This document shows, in pieces, positions 1 through 6,872 of a stretch of 14,482 bases of DNA. The stretch lies in NCBI GenBank assembly GCA_029857995.1, contig JAOUFZ010000019.1, forward strand, positions 1 through 14,482, written 5' to 3'. The position numbers were made by a program, and so were the translations under genes. Under the pieces are notes generated by a model that was not told the origin of the DNA, made no database searches, and was given only the letters and a program-made list of their open reading frames with translations. Position 1 is the first letter of the stretch, and each line of letters starts with the position of its first letter. This stretch comes from Dehalococcoidia bacterium (lineage in GTDB: Bacteria > Chloroflexota > Dehalococcoidia > GIF9 > AB-539-J10).

Positions 1-1
1 T

Positions 2-241
2 GCCTTCACCGAGCTTAATGACCCCTTGGAGCAAAGGGAAAGGTTCAGCCAGCAGCTAGAAGAACGGGTTGCCGATGAAGAAGTTGAGATCGCTGACGAA
101 GATTTTCTGCAGGCGTTAGAGTATGGGATGCCACCCACCGGCGGTCTGGGAATAGGCATCGACCGCCTGGTGATGCTGCTTACCGGGCAGCAATCTATTC
201 GGGAAGTGATACTTTTCCCGCAGCTGAAGACAAAAGAGTAA
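2..241 (+). CDS. lysS: Lysyl-tRNA synthetase, C-terminal part (5' end outside window)
   Basis: Class II lysyl-tRNA synthetase, which charges tRNA-Lys with lysine in the cytoplasm. Only about the last 79 codons are present; the frame is open to the left edge (reading A-F-T-E-L-N-D-P from base 2), so the gene starts outside the window. The C-terminal signature is clear: the TELNDP-x-EQRERF segment, then LEYGMPPTGGLGIGIDRL, which is class II motif 3 with the ATP-binding arginine, then an SIREVILFPQLK ending typical of LysS. The stop is TAA at 239-241. serS follows on the same strand after a 219-base spacer filled mostly by an A/T-rich repeat, so cotranscription is possible but not shown. Identification is secure despite truncation. 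Confidence 0.95.
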   Translation, partial: AFTELNDPLEQRERFSQQLEERVADEEVEIADEDFLQALEYGMPPTGGLGIGIDRLVMLLTGQQSIREVILFPQLKTKE

Positions 242-270
242 AGACGCACAATGGCGAGGCAAAGCATGAC

Positions 271-417
271 AAATCCTAAGCACAAAATTTGAAATCCTAA
301 ACAATACAGAAATTTAAAAATCAAAGGTCAAAAATCAAAATGACAACTCAAAACGCAAAACCTCTTAACTTTTGCTCTGTCATTTTGCACTTTTATTTTT
401 GCTTTTTGCATTTTGAA
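271..417. repeat. A/T-rich imperfect palindromic repeat, copy 1 (lysS-serS spacer)
   Basis: The lysS-serS spacer is low-complexity A/T-rich sequence, purine-rich on the left and pyrimidine-rich on the right, so the two halves are roughly reverse complementary. The clearest arms are CAAAATGACA at 336-345 and TGTCATTTTG at 378-387, a perfect 10-bp inverted repeat. AAATCCTAA occurs twice (271-279 and 292-300). Bases 321-360 match 6781-6820 at 35 of 40 positions, so this is a dispersed repeat rather than random A/T-rich DNA. It has no coding potential and no recognised transposase. Confidence 0.75.
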
Positions 418-460
418 AGGACTTGTTCAGGGTTTAGAAATTAGAATTGAGGGCTTACAT

Positions 461-1711
461 ATGCTTGATATTAAGCTGATTCGGGAAAAACCTGAGCTTG
501 TTCGCCAGGCTCTGGAGAAAAGAGGCGATAGCTTTGCTCTTGATAGCATCGTGGAAATTGACGGGCGTTATCGCAGCTTGCTCCGTCAAACCGAGGAACT
601 GCGCGCCAGACATAACGAGGCCAGCAAACAACTGAGCAAGAGCAAAGAAAAACCACCTGAGCTTATCGCCCAGATGCGCCAATTGGGAGAGCAGATATCT
701 TCCTTGCAGCAGCAGACCAAAGAAGCCAAGGCTAACCTTGATTCCTTGCTGCTGGAGTTGCCCAACATCCCTCATTCCAGCGTGCCCTTAGGAAGAGGCG
801 CGGGTGATAATGTGATGGTGCGGACCTGGGGCAAGCCAAAGGAATTCCCCTTCAAGCCCTTGCCACATTGGGAGTTAGGAAAAAAGTTGGGCATAATAGA
901 TTTCCAGCAGGGTGTGAAGCTCTCAGGAACCAGGTTTTATGTTCTCAAAGGGCTTGGGGCAAGCCTCCAGCGGGCGCTTATCTCATTTATGCTCGATATC
1001 CATGTAAAGGAGCATGGCTATAAAGAAATCTATCCTCCCTTTATGGTGAAGCGGGAGTGTATGGTTGGCTCGGGAAATTTGCCCAAGTTCGGCGATAACT
1101 TGTATCACGACGAAGAAGATGACTTTTGGTTCATACCCACGGCGGAGGTACCGTTGACTAACCTGCACCGTGATGAAATATTAAGTGCCGATAGCTTGCC
1201 TCTTCATTATGTCGCCTATACTCCCTGCTTCCGTCGAGAGAAGATGGCTGCCGGCACAGACACCAGGGGCATTAAGCGGGGACACCAGTTTGATAAGGTG
1301 GAGCTCTACAAGGTTACTGACCCTGAGAGTTCTGGCGAAGCACTGGAGAAATTGGTAGCTGATGCTGAGGATATATGTCGGAGACTGGCCATACCTCACC
1401 GCGTGGTGCAACTATGTACTGGAGACCTGGGCTTTGCCGCCTGCAAGACATATGATATCGAAATGTGGGCTCCTGGGTGCGCCGAATGGCTCGAGGTCAG
1501 CTCTTGCAGCAATTGCAGTGATTTCCAGGCAAGGCGGGCCAATATCCGCTACCGCCCCGAGGCTGGCGCCAAATCGGAGTTTGTACACACGCTCAATGGC
1601 TCGGGACTGGCTTTGCCGCGGGTCCTTATCGCTGTGCTGGAAAACTATCAGCAGGCTGACGGCACGGTATTAATCCCCGAAGTATTAGAGCCTTATTTGA
1701 AGGTAACATAG
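461..1711 (+). CDS. serS: Seryl-tRNA synthetase
   Basis: Charges tRNA-Ser (and tRNA-Sec where present) with serine. The 416-residue length is normal for bacterial SerRS. The N-terminal helical-hairpin tRNA-binding arm spans roughly residues 28-100 and is rich in K, E and Q. The class II catalytic core follows: TAEVPLTN (227-234), motif 2 as CFRRE...GTDTRGIKRGHQFDKVELYK (256-284), SSCSNCSDFQARR (347-359), and motif 3 around NGSGLALPRVL (379-389). The frame is open from 413, but the ATG at 461 is preferred: it begins the family-typical MLDIKLIRE sequence and has GAGGG seven bases upstream, whereas the upstream codons lie at the end of an A/T-rich repeat and match nothing in the family. A small hairpin follows the stop. 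Confidence 0.97.
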   Translation: MLDIKLIREKPELVRQALEKRGDSFALDSIVEIDGRYRSLLRQTEELRARHNEASKQLSKSKEKPPELIAQMRQLGEQISSLQQQTKEAKANLDSLLLELPNIPHSSVPLGRGAGDNVMVRTWGKPKEFPFKPLPHWELGKKLGIIDFQQGVKLSGTRFYVLKGLGASLQRALISFMLDIHVKEHGYKEIYPPFMVKRECMVGSGNLPKFGDNLYHDEEDDFWFIPTAEVPLTNLHRDEILSADSLPLHYVAYTPCFRREKMAAGTDTRGIKRGHQFDKVELYKVTDPESSGEALEKLVADAEDICRRLAIPHRVVQLCTGDLGFAACKTYDIEMWAPGCAEWLEVSSCSNCSDFQARRANIRYRPEAGAKSEFVHTLNGSGLALPRVLIAVLENYQQADGTVLIPEVLEPYLKVT

Positions 1712-1731
1712 GCACCGCTTGCAGACGGTGC
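1712..1731 (+). terminator. Small hairpin directly after serS stop
   Basis: GCACCG (1712-1717) pairs perfectly with CGGTGC (1726-1731) around an 8-base loop, starting at the base after the serS TAG. No run of T follows, so it is not a classic intrinsic terminator; it may act as an mRNA 3'-end stabiliser or attenuator. Confidence 0.3.
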
Positions 1732-1776
1732 ATTACGAACTATTACTCCCAATAAACTATAACTGGAGGTGACACC

Positions 1777-2574
1777 ATGACAGACTGGACCCAAAAAGCG
1801 GAAGCATTGAACAGACTCATAAGACCCCTGACCTTCCCTCTCGCCGTTAAGCTGATCGAAAGCGTCGAAGAATTCCCGGAAAAAACCCGCCGTCCTTCCC
1901 GGGACATGGGATTCAAGACCAATGTCTGCGTTGCTATGACGATGGCCCGCAAGTACGGCTGGACAGTGGGAATGACGGCCGATGATAACGCCTGTCTGAT
2001 TGCTGCCTATACCTATGGATGGAGCGAGCCTGAATCTGGGGCCAAGAAGGCCCTGACCGATTTCCTGCAGGTAATGAAATACGCAGCTAACGAGAACGCA
2101 GCAAAGGCCACCATGGAGGCTGTCGAGCAGGTCAAGCTGGACAACGGGAAGTATACCGGGGTGGTCTTCTCTCCACTGGAGAGGACCAAAATCGAGCCGG
2201 ACCTGGTCATGATATTCTGCAATCCCGCTCAGTTGATGCGGCTGGTGCATGGAGCCACCCAGGAAACAGGTGTGGCCGTGCAGTCTATATTCAGCGGCCG
2301 GGGCGGGACCTGCTCTGAAGGAGTCCTGCAAACATTCAAGGCCGGGAAGCCGAAGGTAGTGCTGCCGGGAAATGGCGATAGGGTCTGGGCGATGGTGCAA
2401 GATGAAGAAATGGTCTTCACTATACCGGCAAACTGGCTTGACCCGGTTATCAGGGGGCTTGAAGCCACCCACCAGACCGGCATTCGATACCCCATCCCGG
2501 TGGACGTAAGACACGAGCCGACGTTCCCGGGACAGCTCAAAGACGCCGCATCCAGGGCAGCCAAGATAGCATGA
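1777..2574 (+). CDS. DUF169 family protein
   Basis: A 265-residue soluble protein recognised as DUF169 from an early LTFPLAVKL segment (18-26), a mid-protein PDLVMIFCNPAQLMRL segment (141-156), GGTCSEG (176-182), VVLPGNGDRV (194-203) and FTIPANWLDPVI (214-225). The biochemical function of DUF169 is not established to my knowledge. Cysteines sit at 51, 73, 148 and 179; those in the N-terminal, FCNP and GGTCS segments lie in what look like conserved blocks, so a redox or metal role is possible but unproven. No signal peptide or membrane segment is visible. The ATG is fixed by a strong ribosome site, GGAGGTGA, five bases upstream. It lies 65 nt after serS and converges on the membrane gene beyond it. 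Family call is confident, function unknown. Confidence 0.85.
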   Translation: MTDWTQKAEALNRLIRPLTFPLAVKLIESVEEFPEKTRRPSRDMGFKTNVCVAMTMARKYGWTVGMTADDNACLIAAYTYGWSEPESGAKKALTDFLQVMKYAANENAAKATMEAVEQVKLDNGKYTGVVFSPLERTKIEPDLVMIFCNPAQLMRLVHGATQETGVAVQSIFSGRGGTCSEGVLQTFKAGKPKVVLPGNGDRVWAMVQDEEMVFTIPANWLDPVIRGLEATHQTGIRYPIPVDVRHEPTFPGQLKDAASRAAKIA

Positions 2575-2801
2575 GCAACGTAGCACCGATACCCTTTGAC
2601 CTCAAAATGTCCGCAGATGTGGCGTAGAAGCACAACCTGACGCCATTTTGTGCAGTGAGGTAACAAACTACTATTTTGCTACCAGATACGGAAGAATCGG
2701 CAGGTTATCTAACTCCCCGCCCAGTTCGTGAGTGATAGCCTGTTGGTTCGAGTCGGGTTACTGTGACCTGCGCCGGAGCCGACATAAAAAATAGTAGCGA
2801 T
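2575..2801. other. Convergent intergenic region, no gene seen
   Basis: This spacer separates two convergent genes. I see no credible gene. Possible structure: TGGCGT (2620-2625) with ACGCCA (2640-2645) followed by TTTT, a weak + strand terminator for the DUF169 gene; and a perfect 10-bp inverted repeat, CTACTATTTT (2668-2677) with AAAATAGTAG (2788-2797), bounding about 130 bp. The segment GGTTCGAGTC near 2748 resembles a tRNA T-loop but no stem forms. Confidence 0.4.
2620..2649 (+). terminator. Weak candidate terminator after DUF169 gene
   Basis: A 6-bp stem (TGGCGT/ACGCCA) with a 14-base loop is followed by four T at 2646-2649. It is correctly placed 45 bases after the stop on the + strand, but stem and T-run are short. 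Confidence 0.25.
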
Positions 2802-5243
2802 CTATTGGCCCATCATACTGGGCAACCATGGCGAAACGAGTAACAGAACGATAAACACAGCGACAGGCAAGTTTATCATCTTGCGTGTGCCACCTCCGTG
2901 AATTGCTACCAGCAGCAACCACACGGCGCCATATATGAATATGCCAATCAAGAACGTTACGGCAAGTCCCCAGTTAGTCGAAATATTGAACGCCAGAGGT
3001 ACGGCCAGAGCCATGAAAGCGGCATTTAAGGCATAGAGCATCGCAACAACGGATCCAGAGGCCTCTACTTTGCCTGACCTCAATACATACGGAAACGGTA
3101 TTCCTGCAAAAAAACCTAGGGGCGCGATTGAAACCACAGCCAGAATAATCTTAACGGGTAAAGATAGTTGTGCAGCCAGTGAAAAGAATGCTGGAGCCAG
3201 GTATTGGTATAGGATAAGCAATAGGATGATAATACCCAGAGAATAGTACACACCCTTTTTACTAATACGCCTACTCCACAGGCTGCCAAGGCCGGAAAAT
3301 ATCAGCAATGTTCCGACAACGCTTGAGAAGGTAGCCACAGGTGAACCGAGGAATAGCTCGTAACGCTGGATAAGTACCATCTCTATCAGCAAGTAACCCA
3401 AACCAGTCAAAGCGACCGTGAACATGTGTGGGAGCAGACCAAGCAAAGCCCCTCTACGTCGACCTAAAAACCAGATAACAAATGGCACCAGTGGCAACAC
3501 CAGATACAGAATATAGGAGTAAGCCTTTTTTACATTAGAATGAGACGGGTCAACGTCAAACATGAACGGACGGTCGTCCGTTATCACCTGGATGTTGTGT
3601 TCCTGCAGGAAATTGTCGTCGACCTCTCCGCGCAATACCTGGGACACGGTTGTAGAAGATGCCTGGTACGGATGATGGAGTATGGTTGTTTTTGCGTGTA
3701 TCGGCCCTACTGGATATCCAGTAATCCGTTCAATTGTTCGTATGTTATCTACATCATCAAGCCAGTTCAGCAGGTCGGACACTTCTTGCTCAGTAAAAGG
3801 GGTTTTCTTCATGAGAATCTGGATGAAATTGCTGGTCTCGGTTGTCCATTGAAAAACGAAGAAGTGCTGTTCGGGCTGCGGATAGCCTCTTTCAAGTAAA
3901 ACCTGGCGCATCGTAAACAATAACTTCCAGACTGGCACCTCACGTGAGGAAATGAACACCGGTTCTTCTACGACCGCAACTCCCTCACTGGTAAGATGGT
4001 CCAAATAGCTGTGTAGTGCCTCGGAAGTGTACAGGTACTCAGGGGTTGGTTCGCGCCCTTCACCCGCTGTACCCCATCCTCGATTAAAGTGTGTATTCTC
4101 CAGGGTAATCATATCGAATTGAAGTTCACTTTGTTCCAAATAACTCCGTCCATCCATTACGAATACGTCTATGCCCTCGTAGCTGTTCGCGTTCCATTCC
4201 ACTAGTTCGTTTGTCTGCATCCTAACAATGGCTGGATTAATTTCCACCCCATAGACCTTCTCGCCCAGAAACTTTGCAGTCTTGGTGATGCCATCGCCGG
4301 CGAGACCGATGATGAGAATATCGGGATTCTCAATCAGACAATTTGGAAGGCGTGGGTCTATCTGATAATTCTCCGCAGGCAATCTGCGGATTGTATCACT
4401 CCTATGGCCGTTTTCGTATGACTCCAACATAGTTGAATAAGGACTACTTTGGAGCACATCGTATCTACCCACATATGATGACCTGGAGAAGAGCACTTCT
4501 GCCTGCGGATTATCTCTTGTGAGTTTCGTCCTCACAATATTAAACCAGTCATAGGTCGTGTTTAGAATACCAACAGCCAGAATGATCAACACACCCAGGA
4601 CAGCCAGACACATCAGCCATCGCCGTACCTGACCAACGCGATAAGGAACGATGAAACAACACGCTGCCAAACCGGTCAGCGCAGCCAGAAATATCAGGCT
4701 ATTCTCTTCGCGAAAACTGCCCAGTGACATATTCACCAGAAACGCCGCCAATCCCGACCCGATTAATGTTACGAAGTAGGTTACATGAGAATCAAGTCTC
4801 ACCAGTGCGATAGAAATCACCACACCAGCGCAGACGAATGGAGCCATCATAAGCAAAGAGACAATTAAAATGGATGAGATATTATCCATTGGCGTAAACA
4901 AGTAGGCGAGAACCGAAAGAATAGACACCGGAAGTATAAAGTTAGCTGTAATCATAGCTGGGAAGGGAGATCTGTGTGCAGTGAAGTATCCGATCAACCC
5001 ACCAATAGCTCCTCCCAATAAAGCTATCGAGATTATGGAATTGGCGGTGAGGTAACTACTGAAGATGGACAAGACCTGATAAAAGACTATTTCCATGAAG
5101 ATAACAGCGAAAGAAACCCCACCGACTCCCAGCAGTATCCAGAGCCGATTCCGTGCATCAACAAGAGGTACTTCCAAAGGTTTGCGGCTTGAACGCAACT
5201 CCGCGGGGTTAGTTGTGTTTGAGAGTTGGCTATTTCGCGACAC
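2802..5243 (-). CDS. Polytopic membrane protein with central spermidine-synthase-like domain
   Basis: An 813-residue protein in three parts: about seven N-terminal membrane segments (roughly residues 33-228), a cytosolic Rossmann domain resembling aminopropyl- or methyltransferases (about 250-480), and seven or eight C-terminal membrane segments (about 574-808). The nucleotide-binding glycine loop is DILIIGLAGDGITK (308-321), followed by the acidic E334 in YGVEINP and MDGRSYL (363-369). At the place where spermidine synthases carry their catalytic aspartates, this protein reads FDMITLENTHF (376-386), so polyamine synthesis is doubtful. TDDRPFMFD (555-563) is a motif I associate with this membrane-fused family. 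The start is GTG at 5241-5243, with a purine-rich GGATAGG nearby and a promoter just upstream. It stands alone on the - strand, converging on the DUF169 gene. Substrate unknown. Confidence 0.8.
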   Translation of the reverse strand: MSRNSQLSNTTNPAELRSSRKPLEVPLVDARNRLWILLGVGGVSFAVIFMEIVFYQVLSIFSSYLTANSIISIALLGGAIGGLIGYFTAHRSPFPAMITANFILPVSILSVLAYLFTPMDNISSILIVSLLMMAPFVCAGVVISIALVRLDSHVTYFVTLIGSGLAAFLVNMSLGSFREENSLIFLAALTGLAACCFIVPYRVGQVRRWLMCLAVLGVLIILAVGILNTTYDWFNIVRTKLTRDNPQAEVLFSRSSYVGRYDVLQSSPYSTMLESYENGHRSDTIRRLPAENYQIDPRLPNCLIENPDILIIGLAGDGITKTAKFLGEKVYGVEINPAIVRMQTNELVEWNANSYEGIDVFVMDGRSYLEQSELQFDMITLENTHFNRGWGTAGEGREPTPEYLYTSEALHSYLDHLTSEGVAVVEEPVFISSREVPVWKLLFTMRQVLLERGYPQPEQHFFVFQWTTETSNFIQILMKKTPFTEQEVSDLLNWLDDVDNIRTIERITGYPVGPIHAKTTILHHPYQASSTTVSQVLRGEVDDNFLQEHNIQVITDDRPFMFDVDPSHSNVKKAYSYILYLVLPLVPFVIWFLGRRRGALLGLLPHMFTVALTGLGYLLIEMVLIQRYELFLGSPVATFSSVVGTLLIFSGLGSLWSRRISKKGVYYSLGIIILLLILYQYLAPAFFSLAAQLSLPVKIILAVVSIAPLGFFAGIPFPYVLRSGKVEASGSVVAMLYALNAAFMALAVPLAFNISTNWGLAVTFLIGIFIYGAVWLLLVAIHGGGTRKMINLPVAVFIVLLLVSPWLPSMMGQ

Positions 5244-5264
5244 GCCTGACCTATCCCGGCAGTT

Positions 5265-5294
5265 ATACTATTCTTAAATCGTTACCGCTGTCAA
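5265..5294 (-). promoter_or_regulatory. Promoter for the membrane spermidine-synthase-like gene
   Basis: On the - strand a consensus -35 box TTGACA (5289-5294) is followed by an 18-base spacer and TAGTAT (5265-5270) as -10, which matches 4 of 6. Transcription would start near 5258, giving a leader of only about 15 bases before the GTG start. Confidence 0.55.
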
Positions 5295-5462
5295 AGGTAT
5301 TAACCAAAGCAGCCATAGCAGCCGAACTGAATGTGGCGGTGGCAAATCCGTGATAGATGTGCACTAGCGCCAAATCTGGGAGGATGAATAGTAGGAGCGG
5401 AGGTGATAAATATGAAAGCAGCTATTTATTGTGGGGTAAGCACAGACAATCAAAATGTAGTT

Positions 5463-5488
5463 GCCCAATTCATTGGGCCCTCTTTTCT
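5463..5488 (+). terminator. Candidate intrinsic terminator
   Basis: GCCCAA (5463-5468) and TTGGGC (5473-5478) form a 6-bp stem with a 4-base loop, followed by CC and the T-rich tract TCTTTTCT (5481-5488). It lies inside the recombinase remnant, just before the palindromic repeat. Confidence 0.35.
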
Positions 5489-5636
5489 GTCATTGCGAGG
5501 AGCGAGATTCCTCGCTCACGCTTCGGAACAGGCTCCGCAATCCCCCCGCTGTCATTGCGAGGAGTCAAAGGCGACGAAGCAATCTCGGCGGAGGGGACAG
5601 AGATTGCCGCGCACCTTTCAGGTGCTCGCAATGACA
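5488..5636. repeat. MITE-like palindromic repeat with 12-bp terminal inverted repeats
   Basis: A 149-bp element bounded by TGTCATTGCGAG (5488-5499) and its exact complement CTCGCAATGACA (5625-5636). A second left end, TGTCATTGCGAGGAG, begins at 5550, so it looks like one partial copy (5488-5549) abutting a full one (5550-5636). Internal hairpins are GCGAGGA/TCCTCGC (5495-5501 with 5509-5515), CAATCTC/GAGATTG (5580-5586 with 5600-5606) and GCACCT/AGGTGC (5611-5616 with 5620-5625). From memory, repeats starting GTCATTGCGAG and containing GAAGCAATCTC are widespread in many bacterial genomes. No transposase is encoded, and no target duplication is obvious. Confidence 0.8.
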
Positions 5637-5678
5637 ACCTGACAAATCAGCCAGCTACAAAAATGAGGCTAATAAGAG

Positions 5679-6059
5679 CTAGCAATTAAACCGGGGGCTC
5701 TGCTCGATGGCGTTTTCGATGAGTTCGATGCGTTTTGCCTTGCCTTTGTCATCGAGTTCAATGGCTACGACATCTATGCGCCATAAAGAGGGGAGGTTTT
5801 GGTGGGTAGTGGTATAGGTCAGGGCTGAGGCGATAAGTTTCTCTTTTTTGGCGTGTGTTATTGACTCCTCGGGGGTACCGAAGTCCAAACTAATCTTGGT
5901 ACGGACCTCGACAAAGACCAGACAGTCCTTCTTCTGAGCGATGATATCAATCTCTCCATGACGGCAGCGAAAACCTGTCTCACGGATGCGATAGCCCCGC
6001 TTCTTGAGGAATTTCTGAGCTGCTTTCTCCCCCAGCTTGCCAACTTCTTGACGGTCCAT
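5679..6059 (-). CDS. yraN: YraN family protein (UPF0102), predicted nuclease fold
   Basis: A 126-residue protein of the YraN/UPF0102 family, which has a restriction-endonuclease-like fold; its cellular role is not firmly established. The family signature is complete: GEKAAQKFLKKRGYRI near the start, then FRCRHGEIDIIA and LVFVEVRTK, which carry the putative catalytic acid, E and K residues, then FGTPEESITHAKKEKL and a WRIDVVAIE segment. The frame extends three codons upstream to a GTG at 6068, but I prefer the ATG at 6059, because AAGGTGAG lies just before it. That ribosome site is part of a dispersed hairpin repeat. rnhB ends 24 bases upstream, and rnhB-yraN adjacency is common in bacteria, so the two are probably cotranscribed. 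Confidence 0.92.
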   Translation of the reverse strand: MDRQEVGKLGEKAAQKFLKKRGYRIRETGFRCRHGEIDIIAQKKDCLVFVEVRTKISLDFGTPEESITHAKKEKLIASALTYTTTHQNLPSLWRIDVVAIELDDKGKAKRIELIENAIEQSPRFNC

Positions 6060-6060
6060 C

Positions 6061-6100
6061 ACCCTCACCTTAGTCCTCTCCCTTCAAGGGAGAGGAAATT
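6061..6100. repeat. Short hairpin repeat, copy A (rnhB-yraN junction)
   Basis: The core is a near-perfect palindrome: TCCTCTCCCTT (6074-6084), one base, then AAGGGAGAGGA (6086-6096). It is preceded on the + strand by ACCCTCACCTTAG. It matches 7935-7974 at 34 of 40 positions. On the - strand its end reads AAGGTGAGGGT and so forms the ribosome site of yraN, while the other side contains the stop codon of rnhB. Confidence 0.75.
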
Positions 6101-6767
6101 CTGTTTGCACAACTTCCCTTCTTTTCAAGGAAGGGAGATTTTGGCTTGCGATTAGATTTCTGACAGGGGCAAAGTATAGGCGGTGAATTGGCGAAGGTCC
6201 GAGCTTTTGCAGACACGATATATGCTCTTCTGTTCCGTAGCCTTTATGCTGGGCAAATCCGTAGCCGGGATAAATTTGGTCGAATTCTTCCATTATACGG
6301 TCTCTGGTGACCTTGGCTATGATGGAAGCACACGCAATGGAGAGACACAATTTGTCGCCTCTGGTGATTCCTCTTTGAGGGATGGGACATTGAGATAAAG
6401 TTACTCTGTCAATAAGGAGAAAATGCGGTTGTTTGGGCAGTTTTTCCACGGCCTGCATCATAGCCAGCTTGGTGGCCTTGAGGATATTAACGGAGTCAAT
6501 CACCTGGGAGGGAACGATGCCAACGCCCACAGCCACAGCTTCCTTGTTAATCAAGTCGAAGAGGGATTCCCGTTTCCTGGAGTCTAATTCCTTGCTATCT
6601 CGAACCAGCCCGAGCCAGGGCAAACTGCCTGGATGGGTCAGGATAACGGCGCTTGCCACTACCGGGCCGGCCAGAGCCCCTCGCCCGACTTCATCGATAC
6701 CAGCGATAAGCTCGTAACCCTGCGCTTGAAGCTCGTTTTCGTGATCAAGGTTTGGAAGCTGAGACAT
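6084..6767 (-). CDS. rnhB: Ribonuclease HII
   Basis: Cleaves the RNA strand of RNA/DNA hybrids and initiates removal of single ribonucleotides from DNA. The type 2 signature is intact: IAGIDEVGRGALAGP (D25, E26), RDSKELDSRKR, LLIDRV (D120), then SIACASIIAKVTRDRIM (D156), completing the DEDD metal site, and YPGYGFAQHKGYGT. I start it at the ATG at 6767 (227 residues). The frame runs 13 codons further to 6806, but those codons come from an A/T-rich repeat and do not resemble the family. No clear ribosome site is seen. After the family-typical LYFAPV the protein carries about 25 extra residues, the last of which are encoded by hairpin repeat DNA. mnmA lies 91 bases upstream and yraN 24 bases downstream. 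Confidence 0.95.
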   Translation of the reverse strand: MSQLPNLDHENELQAQGYELIAGIDEVGRGALAGPVVASAVILTHPGSLPWLGLVRDSKELDSRKRESLFDLINKEAVAVGVGIVPSQVIDSVNILKATKLAMMQAVEKLPKQPHFLLIDRVTLSQCPIPQRGITRGDKLCLSIACASIIAKVTRDRIMEEFDQIYPGYGFAQHKGYGTEEHISCLQKLGPSPIHRLYFAPVRNLIASQNLPSLKRREVVQTEFPLP

Positions 6768-6776
6768 GTCTTTGCC

Positions 6777-6872
6777 AAAATCAAAAGTCAAAAATCTAAA
6801 TGACAACTCAAAAAGTAAGAAATTTCATTTTTGCTATGTATTTCTACATTTTGCATTCTTATCTTTGCATTT
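6777..6872. repeat. A/T-rich imperfect palindromic repeat, copy 2 (mnmA-rnhB junction)
   Basis: Related to the repeat upstream of serS: 6781-6820 matches 321-360 at 35 of 40 positions, including the shared AATGACAACTCAAAA. The right half is T-rich, with two TTTGCAT-like words, as in copy 1. It fills the mnmA-rnhB spacer and reaches into the last codons of mnmA, whose stop is at 6859-6861. Confidence 0.7.

Larger units (their letters stand above)
5412..5642 (+). pseudogene. Remnant of serine recombinase (resolvase family) N-terminus
   Basis: The ATG at 5412 has a good ribosome site (GGAGGTGA, five bases upstream) and begins MKAAIYCGVSTDNQ, the catalytic start of large serine recombinases (usual form IYCRVSTDNQ). 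The nucleophile serine is retained at residue 10, but the catalytic arginine at residue 8 is replaced by glycine. Resemblance ends after about 14 codons; the rest of the frame, to a TGA at 5640-5642, simply reads through a hairpin and a palindromic repeat, and nothing of the remaining few hundred residues is present. I read this as a decayed or deletion-truncated recombinase gene, a trace of an earlier mobile element. A chance match is possible given the short length, but the ribosome site plus motif argue against it. Confidence 0.55.
5244..5678. other. 435-base intergenic region with recombinase remnant and repeat
   Basis: This gap holds the promoter for the leftward membrane gene (5265-5294), about 110 bases without recognisable features, a fragment of a serine recombinase gene (from 5412), a small hairpin with a T-rich tail (5463-5488) and a palindromic repeat (5488-5636). 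The last 40 bases before yraN contain nothing I recognise. No complete gene is present. Confidence 0.7.

Noticed and set aside
413..460. Sixteen-codon N-terminal extension of serS
   Set aside because: It is encoded at the end of an A/T-rich repeat, is unlike SerRS N-termini, and the ATG at 461 has a proper ribosome site.
1693..2586. 297-codon open frame antisense to the DUF169 gene
   Set aside because: It lies wholly opposite a well-supported gene with a strong ribosome site, and its protein is rich in H, C, R and G without any recognisable motif; a shadow frame.
2740..2785. tRNA-like T-loop sequence (GGTTCGAGTC) suggesting a tRNA or attachment site
   Set aside because: The bases flanking the loop do not form a T-stem, and no acceptor, D or anticodon arms can be folded around it.
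5488..5636. CRISPR-like repeated units (TGTCATTGCGAGGAG twice)
   Set aside because: Only two direct copies, no regular spacers, and strong terminal inverted repeats; this is a palindromic interspersed repeat.
6768..6806. Thirteen-codon N-terminal extension of rnhB
   Set aside because: It lies mostly in A/T-rich repeat copy 2, reads as phenylalanine-rich sequence, and does not resemble RNase HII starts.
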